Positions 1 to 7,206 of a DNA stretch of 42,060 nucleotides are shown here, one piece after another. A program made the translations under genes and the position numbers. Within the stretch, counting starts at the first letter, position 1, and each line of letters begins with the position of its first letter. Below the pieces are notes generated by a model. It saw nothing but the letters and a program-made list of their open reading frames with translations. It searched no databases and was not told the origin of the DNA. The stretch comes from Eubacteriales bacterium (GTDB taxonomy: Bacteria; Bacillota; Clostridia; Lachnospirales; Lachnospiraceae), in assembly GCA_030527665.1 (NCBI GenBank), contig JAUNAK010000011.1:13162-55221 (forward strand), in the 5' to 3' direction.

Positions 1-190
1 GTCGCGCTATAGAAAAAGAAAAGGTCCATTGCTTCTGCATGCTAGCATGCGCGCACCCACGAGAGCGGTGCCATCTCGCAGCTCAAGCTGCTCGATGTAG
101 CGCTGTCGCGCTATAGAAAAAGAAAAGGTCCATTGCTTCTGCATGCTAGCATGCGCGCAATGAACCTTTTCTTTTTCTGCACCGCTCTCT
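1..190. repeat. Tandem 55-bp direct repeat with large hairpin
   Basis: Positions 1-55 and 105-159 are identical over 55 bases, separated by 49 bases, giving a period of 104. Each copy contains the 14-bp perfect palindrome GCATGCTAGCATGC. The segment 115-134 pairs with 159-178 (one mismatch), and 61-71 pairs with 179-189, so the second copy folds into a long hairpin with a T-rich side on the minus strand. No credible gene lies here. It may serve as a strong terminator downstream of tRNA-Lys or be part of a dispersed intergenic repeat. The element is cut by the window edge, so its true left end is unknown. Confidence 0.75.
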
Positions 191-268
191 GAGAACATTT
201 TCTACACTGCTCTCTGAAAACACAAAACGCCGTCCCCAGTGCCTTGCGCACCAAAAACAGCGTTTTCG

Positions 269-341
269 TGCGCCTTCGGGGACTCGAACCCCGGACAAAT
301 AGATTAAGAGTCTACTGCTCTACCAACTGAGCTAAAGGCGC
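269..341 (-). tRNA. tRNA-Lys (anticodon CTT)
   Basis: A complete cloverleaf can be read on the minus strand. The acceptor stem GCGCCTT pairs with AAGGCGC, the D-arm carries TAGCTCAGTTGGTAGAGCA, the anticodon loop is CTCTTAA (anticodon CTT), and the T-arm holds GGTTCGAGTCC. The discriminator base is A. The CCA end is not encoded (the next bases are CGA), so maturation needs the Cca enzyme encoded at 36199-37539. It has its own promoter at 386-414, so it is not dependent on trmB transcription. Confidence 0.96.
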
Positions 342-385
342 GTTCTTAAGTTGTGTTGTAAGTGTTGTGCCTCACAACAAAATGT

Positions 386-414
386 ATTATATGCCAGTAC
401 CTATAGAATTGCAA
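386..414 (-). promoter_or_regulatory. Promoter of tRNA-Lys
   Basis: On the minus strand a -35 box TTGCAA (409-414) is followed after exactly 17 bases by a consensus -10 box TATAAT (386-391), about 45 bases upstream of the tRNA 5' end. The region above it is A/T rich (A tract at 419-434 read on the minus strand), like an UP element. No other gene lies between it and the tRNA. Confidence 0.8.
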
Positions 415-460
415 GCACTTTTTTTATTTTTTTTAGAATTACACATATTCCCCTTGAGGA

Positions 461-490
461 GATCCGGGTCAGCCTTCACTGACTCGGATC
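461..490 (-). terminator. Hairpin after trmB
   Basis: GATCCGGGTCAG at 461-472 pairs with CTGACTCGGATC at 479-490 (12 bp, one G-U) just beyond the trmB stop codon. There is no T tract after it on the minus strand, so it may be a weak or factor-dependent terminator, or an mRNA 3' end stabiliser. Confidence 0.5.
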
Positions 491-504
491 CATGATCCAC
501 CAGC

Positions 505-1233
505 TTACGGTCTGGCGATCAGTTTATTGATGGGATTTCCCTGTGAGGAGAACTTTTCCTCATATTCGGTCATAATGTTTCCGCGGTTCATCTCTTCGTT
601 ATGATGCAGATCGTAGGTGAAGGCTTCCAGTGTCCAGCCGGCTTCTTTGACTTCCTCCAACGAAAAATCAAAGAGCTCCCGGTTATCTGTTTTGAATTCC
701 ACCTTTGCACCCGTTTTCAGCACCGGCACATAGCGTTTCAGAAATGCCCGGGATGTCAGGCGGCGGTTCGCATGACGATCCTTCGGCCACGGATCGGAAA
801 AATTCAGATAAATGCCGTCGATCTCTTTTTCAGCGAATACATTTTCCAGATCTCTGGCATCCATGCGCAGGAAACGGAAGTTGCAGTTTTCTTCCCTGGC
901 CGGCCGGTTTGGATTCTTTGCCGGAATCGGCATAATACCTTCCGGATCTTTTCCTTCCGCGATTGCCTTCCTTCTCGCCTCCCGCATCTCGGCCTTCTGT
1001 ACACCGCGGAACAGAACACTGTCATACATTTCGATGCCGACAAAATTGCAGTCCGGATGTGCCTCTGCCATATCCATCAGGAACCGTCCTTTTCCCATGC
1101 CGATCTCGATATATAAGGGATTCTCATTCCCGAATACTTCTGCCCATTTTCCTCTTTTTTCTTCCGGATCCTGCACCACATAGCCGCTGTTCTGAATGAC
1201 CTCTACGGATCCCGGTATATTTCTAAGTCTCAT
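505..1233 (-). CDS. trmB: tRNA (guanine-N7-)-methyltransferase TrmB
   Basis: A 242-residue cytosolic SAM-dependent enzyme that makes m7G46 in tRNA variable loops. The SAM-binding loop EIGMGKG is at residues 43-49. The family signature NFSDPWPKDRHANRRL is at 144-159, where Asp147 and Pro148 belong to the catalytic and tRNA-binding region. The C-terminal TEYEEKF motif is present. The start is supported by a GAGGA ribosome site nine bases upstream. Compared with usual TrmB there is an extra basic stretch of about 30 residues (roughly 81-116, EMREARRKA through PAREENC) between the SAM-binding half and the FLRMDA strand. It stands alone as a transcription unit with a candidate promoter at 1386-1414 and a hairpin after the stop. 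The assignment is firm; the role of the insertion is unknown. Confidence 0.96.
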   Translation of the reverse strand: MRLRNIPGSVEVIQNSGYVVQDPEEKRGKWAEVFGNENPLYIEIGMGKGRFLMDMAEAHPDCNFVGIEMYDSVLFRGVQKAEMREARRKAIAEGKDPEGIMPIPAKNPNRPAREENCNFRFLRMDARDLENVFAEKEIDGIYLNFSDPWPKDRHANRRLTSRAFLKRYVPVLKTGAKVEFKTDNRELFDFSLEEVKEAGWTLEAFTYDLHHNEEMNRGNIMTEYEEKFSSQGNPINKLIARP

Positions 1234-1385
1234 CGTTTTTCCTCATCTGTTCTTTTCTGTCTGATACACCTCGGCCGGGGTTCTCCCCGCTTCAATAAGC
1301 AGAAGAAGCAGACCCGTCTCGCACCGCAGGCATCCTTTGGAGCAGGATCCGGATCCCCGCCGGAGGCTCACCTCATATCGGCTAT

Positions 1386-1414
1386 ACTATAGCAAAATTT
1401 TTTCTTCTGCGAAA
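1386..1414 (-). promoter_or_regulatory. Candidate trmB promoter
   Basis: On the minus strand TATAGT (1386-1391) lies 17 bases after TTTCGC (1409-1414). The -10 is good and the -35 is weak. It would give trmB a leader of about 145 nt that contains GC-rich self-complementary stretches (near 1271-1290 and 1341-1370). Confidence 0.45.
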
Positions 1415-1569
1415 GCCCTTTACCGGCATAAACAACAGGAAAAACCAGAGAAGCAAACAGGCTTTTCATATATTACACAATTCTCTTTGTTGTCAGATAA
1501 TTTATACTTTCGGCGCACAATTCAACCATGGTACTTTCAATTGTCCCACATCGAAAAAGTCAAGTTTTT

Positions 1570-1752
1570 TTATCCACATTTTGCAGAATTGTTACGATTT
1601 AGTAAATCTAAACAAAACGCCCGTTCGCTCTTCCGAGTTATGTAACTCAGGGTTTTTGGATAACTTTTATGTTGATAATGTGGATAACTTCGTTGATAAC
1701 TCGAAAATCCGCTGTTTTTCAACATTTTTCAGTGTTGATAACATCTTGATAA
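1570..1752. other. DnaA-box cluster
   Basis: Within the 694-bp gap between trmB and the aminotransferase gene there are two perfect DnaA boxes, TTATCCACA at 1570-1578 (plus) and TGTGGATAA at 1679-1687 (minus). Near matches on the minus strand lie at 1655-1663 (TTTGGATAA), 1670-1678 and 1733-1741 (TGTTGATAA), 1691-1699 (CGTTGATAA) and 1744-1752 (TCTTGATAA). Two boxes abut directly. The surrounding DNA is A/T rich (1753-1850). DnaA-box clusters outside the origin are known to titrate DnaA in Bacillus. Genes on both sides point the same way and no dnaA or dnaN is present, so a titration or regulatory site is more likely than the origin itself. Confidence 0.75.
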
Positions 1753-1844
1753 CTCAAAATAACCCGAACACGGAATTTGGGAATGCGAACAAGATTTTAC
1801 AATTTTTTGTGCATTTTTCCTTTAAAGTTTTTCGAACAACTTAT

Positions 1845-1897
1845 ACAAAAAGGCTGCAGAAGAAAACGCAAATTTGCATCTGCCTCTGCAGCCTCTT
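1845..1897 (-). terminator. Terminator of the addB-addA-aminotransferase operon
   Basis: AGGCTGCAGA at 1851-1860 pairs perfectly with TCTGCAGCCT at 1885-1894. On the minus strand the hairpin is followed by CCTTTTTGTAT, a typical Rho-independent terminator placed about 35 bases after the aminotransferase stop codon. Confidence 0.88.
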
Positions 1898-1927
1898 TAT
1901 CTTAGTCGGAAGCACCTGTTCCGATTT

Positions 1928-3118
1928 TTATTTTCCGTAAGCCTCTGCCAGTTTTTTGAAGGACGGAAGGCTTCTCTGGATCATTTCCGTTGTTACACAA
2001 TACGCGATACGCACATAGCCCGGTGTTCCGAAACTGTCAGCCGGAACCAGAAGAAGATCAAATTCCTTTGCCTTCTCACAGAATGCGGCTGCATCCTCTT
2101 CCATGGCCTTCACAAAGAGATAGAAGGCACCGTCCGGATGTACGCAGGTAAAGCCGTACTCCGTCAGGCTGTTGTACAGCAGGTCACGGTTGGTCTTGTA
2201 TACGGAAAGATCGGAAACCTGACCAACGCAGCGCTCGATCACATGCTGTGCAAGACTCGGTGCACATACATAGCCGAGAGCACGGCCTGCACCGCATACT
2301 GCCGCATACAGATCACCGGCATCCGCAGCCTCATCCGGAACAAGAATATAGCCGATACGCTCACCCGGAAGGGACAGGGACTTGCTGTAGGAATAGCAGA
2401 CGATGGTATCCTTGTAATATCTGGTCATATACGGAACCACTACGCCGTCATCATATACCAGTTCACGATAGGGCTCGTCGGTAATGATATAGATCGGATG
2501 GCCGTACTCCTCTTCCTTCTTCTCCAGAAGAGCAGCCAGCTTCACAATGGATTCCTCGGTAAATACAACACCGGACGGGTTGTTCGGCGTATTGACGATC
2601 AGCGCTTTTGTAGAAGCATTCAAAGCCGCTTCCAGTTTCTCAAAATCGATCTGGAAGGTATCCGGATCGGAAGCGACTGCAATCAGCTTTGCCCCTGCCG
2701 TCTCTACAAATACACGGTATTCCGGGAAAAACGGTGTGAAAGTAATAAACTCATCACCCTCGGTAAACAATGCGGTAATGGAGATCTTCAGGGATGCTGC
2801 CGCACCGCAGGTAATATACAGATTGGACGGACGAAAAGCGGTACCGAAGCGTTTGTTCAGATCCTCGGCAATAGCAGTCCGCATCTTCAGATCGCCGGCT
2901 GCGGATGTATAGCCGTGCAGATACACGTCATTTTCCTTCTCCAGCAGATCCAGATACGCTTCCTTTACCGATGCCGGTGCCGGAACACTCGGATTACCGA
3001 TACTGAAATCAAAAACATTCTCAGCTCCAACCTCTGCTTTTCTCTTATTTCCGTATTCAAAGATCTCACGGATCTTGGACGGTGCTTTACCAAGCATTTC
3101 CATCGTAGTATTGATCAT
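1928..3118 (-). CDS. PLP-dependent class I/II aminotransferase
   Basis: A 396-residue fold-type I aminotransferase of the aspartate/aromatic group. The visible active-site pattern is complete: NTPNNPSG around residues 176-183, the cofactor-contacting Asp214 in TDEPYRELVYD, and the Schiff-base Lys246 in SYSKSLSLPGERIGY with phosphate-binding Arg254. It probably moves the amino group of an amino acid to 2-oxoglutarate; the exact substrate (aspartate, aromatic, alanine) cannot be told from sequence. It lies 26 bp after addA and ends at a strong terminator, so it is likely the last gene of the addB-addA operon, with no evident functional link to DNA repair. A GAGGT ribosome site precedes the start. 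Length is normal. Confidence 0.9.
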   Translation of the reverse strand: MINTTMEMLGKAPSKIREIFEYGNKRKAEVGAENVFDFSIGNPSVPAPASVKEAYLDLLEKENDVYLHGYTSAAGDLKMRTAIAEDLNKRFGTAFRPSNLYITCGAAASLKISITALFTEGDEFITFTPFFPEYRVFVETAGAKLIAVASDPDTFQIDFEKLEAALNASTKALIVNTPNNPSGVVFTEESIVKLAALLEKKEEEYGHPIYIITDEPYRELVYDDGVVVPYMTRYYKDTIVCYSYSKSLSLPGERIGYILVPDEAADAGDLYAAVCGAGRALGYVCAPSLAQHVIERCVGQVSDLSVYKTNRDLLYNSLTEYGFTCVHPDGAFYLFVKAMEEDAAAFCEKAKEFDLLLVPADSFGTPGYVRIAYCVTTEMIQRSLPSFKKLAEAYGK

Positions 3119-3144
3119 AGTTTCTTACCTCACTTATTCCATTT

Positions 3145-6100
3145 TTATGCTTCTTCCTCCTCGATCCGGATACTTTTTCCCAATCGGACGGAGTAGATCC
3201 ACATCTCGGATACCGTTCTTCCCGTGATCCGCTGCAGGGCAAGCCTGTAATACTGCAGCTGCTTCTTATACAATGCTGCCAGATCACTGCCGTCTGCGGT
3301 CTGTACACGGTCTGTCTTGTAATCCACGATCACATAGGAACCATTTTCCTCAAAATATGCGTCAATTGTTCCCTGCACCAGAATATTTTCTCCCTCCGGC
3401 CAGGAACTGTCAATATCTTTTGCCGAAATGTCGATAACAAAGGGCTGTTCACGGCGCAGTTTTCCTGCATCGGCAGCTGCTTTCATCCGCTTTCCGATGT
3501 CCGAACGAAGGAAACGAACAAAATCCGACTTTTTCAGACATCTGTCCTCCGCCGGCTTCAGCAGGCCGCGCTTCTTCATGCGGTCGATCTCCCTGCTCAC
3601 TGCCGCTCGCAGTTCTGCTGCCGTTTCTTTCTCCTCTTTTTCCTGTGAAAGCTTCGGAAGTACGGCATACTCCAGGCAGGCAAAAACATGGTGATAGATC
3701 GTACCTCTGGCCGCTCCGCCGGCAAGATCCTCGTTCTTCTCCTCAATGAAGGAAGGCACATAGGGCACCAGTGTTTCCTCCGGATACAGACGTTCTCCGA
3801 TTTCTTCCTCCTGCGCTTCCATGGATGCCTTTTTGATCTCCGATACGGTCATCTTGGCCGGAAGCTCTGCTGCCCGGCTGTGCGGATACACAAAGCTCTC
3901 CTGTTTTTCCAGAAATTCCCGGATCTCCGATGCGACGCAGCCCGTCTGCTCTGTTAAACCGGCCGATGGCTGCAGCAGATCTGCGAGAATTTCTCCCTGC
4001 CGCATACTTTCCTGCATCGTATCCTTTGCCAGTGCTTCCGCATCGATTACCCGAAGTGCTGTCAATGCCCTTCCGGGAAGTGCCTCCAGGATCCAGTCCA
4101 GAAAACTTCTGGCAGCCATGATCCTTGCATAGGAAAGCGGTTCCAGCGGAATAAGCGACTCTCCCTGCACCTCCTGCAGACTCTGCGCCTCGGCAATTTT
4201 CTCCTCTTTTCCTACTGTACCTGTCAGGATCAGCTTCTCTTTTGCACGGGTCAGTGCCACATACAGCACACGAAGCTCCTCGCTGTAGTTATCTCTTTCG
4301 ATCCTCTTCTGGATCGCCTTTTGATAAAATGTGGATTTTCTGGTCCTTCGCTCCAGATCGATCTTCTCGATGCCGATGCCCAATGCCGCATGCATGGCTG
4401 TCGCATTTCGCTGATCCATCTTGTTGAACTGCTTTCCCAGTCCGGCAGCAAATACCACCGGGAATTCCAGTCCTTTGCTCTTGTGGATCGTCATGATCCG
4501 GACGATGTTCTCCTCTTCACCGAAAAGGTTGACTTCCCCGTAATCCACCTCATATTTCTCCAGAAGCTCGATATAGCGGATAAAATTAAACAGTCCGTGA
4601 TAGCTGGTCTTCTCATAGGCGATTGCCTTTTCCTTGAGCATCTCCAGGTTGGCTGCCCGCTTTGCTCCTGCCGGCATTGCTGCCGCATAGGAACCGTACC
4701 CGGTCTTCTGCAGGATCATCTCGATCAGTGCATGAACAGGCGTATAGACCGCACAGCTGCGCAGTTCCTCACAGACAGCAAAGAACGACTGCAGCTTTCC
4801 GGCAAGAACCGGATCCCCTGCATTTTCTCCCTTACCTGCGTCTGCTCCTGCCCCTGCTTCTACTTCTGCTTCTGCACCTTCTTCTGCACGTTTTCCCCCG
4901 CCTTCTCCTGCATATTTTTCTGCATAGGCCGCAGCCGCCCGGTACATGGGCAGCTTCTCGCCTGCGATCCGGATCTCCGCCAGTTCTTTATCCGTCAGAC
5001 CCACGATCGGCGACCGCAGAACGGCCGTAAACGGAATATCCTGCATCGGATTATCCAGGATCCGCAGCATATTCAATACCGTCACCACTTCCAGCGCAGA
5101 AAAATAGCCGGTACGCGACGTTGCATTGGCAGGAATTCCTTCCGCCTGCAGAACCTTCGTATACGTATCCGCCGCTGTGGATGCCGACCGCAGCAGGATC
5201 ACACAGTCCCGGTATTCCAGCGGACGCCAGGCATCAGCAGCCCGGTCCCATACCTTTCCGGTCCGCTTCAGCTCCCGGATCCTTCCGGCGATCATCAAGG
5301 CTTCCGCCTCTTCCATGGCCGCGCGGCTCCGGTCTTCATCGAAGCCCTCATCCTCCTTATTCAGAAGCAGGAGCTCTGTTTTCGGCATATCCGGATCTTC
5401 CGCATCGGGATAATCCGCTCCCGGATGCAATGCGGCTGCATCATCATAGGTGATACCGCCGACCTCCGGGATCATCAGCCGTGCAAAAAAAGCATTCACG
5501 GAAGCCAGAACCTCCTTCCGGCTTCGAAAGTTTCTGGACAGATCGATACGGATCTCTTTTGCCGACTCTGCCGCTTCCCGCATTTCTTTCCGGGTTATAT
5601 TGGCATAGCTGTCATGTTTTTCCAGAAACAGATCCGGCCGCGCCATACGGAAGCCGTAGATCGACTGCTTCATATCACCGACCATGAACCGGTTGTATTC
5701 GCCGTCCGCATTCCGGGATACGGCTGTCAGGATCGCCTCCTGCAGATAGTTGCTGTCCTGGTATTCGTCGATCATGACCTCTTCAAAACGCTGCGCCAGC
5801 TCTTTGGCAGCCTCCGTTCGAACGAGCGTACCGTCTTCCTCCCGTGTCACCAGGATCTCCAGAGCATAATGCTCCAGATCGGAAAAATCCGCCAGATTTT
5901 TCTTTCGTTTGGCATCGGCAAAGGCATCCCGGAAATGCCGCACCAGACGGACCAGTTCCTGCATATACGGCAGGAGCTCCGTCATTTCCTCACAGATCGA
6001 CTCCGGATCCATGCTGTAAGCCGGATCCTTGCTCAGCGCATCGACTGCCGGTTTGATCTGCTTGTCACGAACGTTCTTCAGCTTATCACGCTCCGCCTTG

Positions 6101-7203
6101 ATCCGCGTCAGCTCCTCCGGTGAAAACTGCTTTTTCTCGCCGGCAGCCGTTCCTTTCCACTTTGCCCAGCTGATGGCTTCAATTCCCCTCTGCAGCTCAT
6201 CATATTCCTGCAGCTGTGCCAGCTGTTCCAGCTGCTCCAGATCCCCCTGCAGAACCGGTACACAGATCTCGCAGCCGTCTGTCTCTTCTGCTCTCTGTAC
6301 CAGTTTCCGGGCGTTCGCAGCCGCTTCTTTGACCCGCAGACGCATATCCGCCGTGATCTCCCGCATCCAGGAAGTCTGCAGCAGTTCTTCCCCGGATCCG
6401 ATCCGAAAATTATCAATGCAGCGTTCCAGCCAGGCATCCGGATAGGGGTCACTCATGGCAAAGGTATAGATCCGGAGGATCATCTCCTCCAGCTTCCGGT
6501 CGTTCCGGCCGTTCGCATAGGCATCCACAAAATCCGTGAAGCGGATGCCGCCCGGCTTTCCCGTTTTCTTCTCTTCCGGAGAACCATTCTGCAGAAATGC
6601 TTCTGTTCCCTCTGCCTCCGGATCATTCGCATTGCCGAAAAGTGCCTCCTCCGAAAGGCTTGAAGTGCCCGAATCTCCGGACCCGGAAACCGCTTCCTCC
6701 GAAAAACCTGAAACATCTGAATCTCCGGAAACTGAACCCGCTTCCTCCGCTGCCCGGGTGTACTCCTCTTCCAGCATCTCTTCCAGAACCGCTGCCCGCA
6801 GAAGCCGTTCCTCACCGTCTTCCATGATCCGATAGCCCGGATCGATCCCGATCTGGTGAAAATAATTCTGGATCACATAGGTACAGAATCCGTCGATGGT
6901 GGTGATCTGCGCATGGTGCAGCAATACCCCCTGCTGCTGCAGATGCTCATCCTCGGGATTTTCCTCCAGCCGCTTCTCCAATGCTTTTCCGATTCTCTCC
7001 CGCATCTCACCGGCGGCTGCTCTGGTAAAGGTTACGATCAGCAGCCGGTCAATATCCACCGGATGAACCGGATCGGTGACCATCTGCAGAATACGTTCAA
7101 CCAGTACCGCTGTTTTTCCGGAACCGGCCGCCGCGGAAACAAGCAGATTGTGCCGGCGGCTGTCAATAACCAGCTGCTGTTCGTCTGTCCATGATACTCC
7201 CAT
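3145..7203 (-). CDS. addA: ATP-dependent helicase/nuclease subunit AddA
   Basis: The 1352-residue motor and nuclease subunit of AddAB, which resects double-strand breaks for RecA loading. A UvrD-type helicase is shown by the Walker A motif AAAGSGKT at 24-31, motif II DEYQD at 479-483, GDMKQSIYGFR shortly after, and HKSKGLEFPVV and VALTRAKEKL further on. A C-terminal PD-(D/E)XK nuclease is marked by GTIDAY from 1278 and VDYKTDR around 1293-1299. Two low-complexity insertions stand out: an acidic Ser/Gly/Glu stretch at about 154-218 and an Ala/Glu/Gly stretch near the middle of the helicase (EGAEAEVEAGAGADAGKGE), making the protein longer than the usual 1200-1250 residues. It starts 3 bp after the addB stop codon, with AGGAGG inside the end of addB, so the two are translationally linked. 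Confidence 0.97.
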   Translation of the reverse strand: MGVSWTDEQQLVIDSRRHNLLVSAAAGSGKTAVLVERILQMVTDPVHPVDIDRLLIVTFTRAAAGEMRERIGKALEKRLEENPEDEHLQQQGVLLHHAQITTIDGFCTYVIQNYFHQIGIDPGYRIMEDGEERLLRAAVLEEMLEEEYTRAAEEAGSVSGDSDVSGFSEEAVSGSGDSGTSSLSEEALFGNANDPEAEGTEAFLQNGSPEEKKTGKPGGIRFTDFVDAYANGRNDRKLEEMILRIYTFAMSDPYPDAWLERCIDNFRIGSGEELLQTSWMREITADMRLRVKEAAANARKLVQRAEETDGCEICVPVLQGDLEQLEQLAQLQEYDELQRGIEAISWAKWKGTAAGEKKQFSPEELTRIKAERDKLKNVRDKQIKPAVDALSKDPAYSMDPESICEEMTELLPYMQELVRLVRHFRDAFADAKRKKNLADFSDLEHYALEILVTREEDGTLVRTEAAKELAQRFEEVMIDEYQDSNYLQEAILTAVSRNADGEYNRFMVGDMKQSIYGFRMARPDLFLEKHDSYANITRKEMREAAESAKEIRIDLSRNFRSRKEVLASVNAFFARLMIPEVGGITYDDAAALHPGADYPDAEDPDMPKTELLLLNKEDEGFDEDRSRAAMEEAEALMIAGRIRELKRTGKVWDRAADAWRPLEYRDCVILLRSASTAADTYTKVLQAEGIPANATSRTGYFSALEVVTVLNMLRILDNPMQDIPFTAVLRSPIVGLTDKELAEIRIAGEKLPMYRAAAAYAEKYAGEGGGKRAEEGAEAEVEAGAGADAGKGENAGDPVLAGKLQSFFAVCEELRSCAVYTPVHALIEMILQKTGYGSYAAAMPAGAKRAANLEMLKEKAIAYEKTSYHGLFNFIRYIELLEKYEVDYGEVNLFGEEENIVRIMTIHKSKGLEFPVVFAAGLGKQFNKMDQRNATAMHAALGIGIEKIDLERRTRKSTFYQKAIQKRIERDNYSEELRVLYVALTRAKEKLILTGTVGKEEKIAEAQSLQEVQGESLIPLEPLSYARIMAARSFLDWILEALPGRALTALRVIDAEALAKDTMQESMRQGEILADLLQPSAGLTEQTGCVASEIREFLEKQESFVYPHSRAAELPAKMTVSEIKKASMEAQEEEIGERLYPEETLVPYVPSFIEEKNEDLAGGAARGTIYHHVFACLEYAVLPKLSQEKEEKETAAELRAAVSREIDRMKKRGLLKPAEDRCLKKSDFVRFLRSDIGKRMKAAADAGKLRREQPFVIDISAKDIDSSWPEGENILVQGTIDAYFEENGSYVIVDYKTDRVQTADGSDLAALYKKQLQYYRLALQRITGRTVSEMWIYSVRLGKSIRIEEEEA

Positions 7204-7206
7204 CCG

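Noticed and set aside
7-198. A 63-codon frame over the left-end repeats
   Set aside because: It translates the tandem repeat and hairpin; the peptide is repetitive only because the DNA is.
1570-1752. The chromosomal replication origin
   Set aside because: DnaA boxes are present, but there is no dnaA/dnaN, the flanking genes do not diverge here, and no long repeat-rich unwinding region is evident; a titration-type cluster is more likely.
4321-6123. A 600-codon open frame opposite addA
   Set aside because: Antisense shadow of a well-supported helicase gene with no motif of its own.
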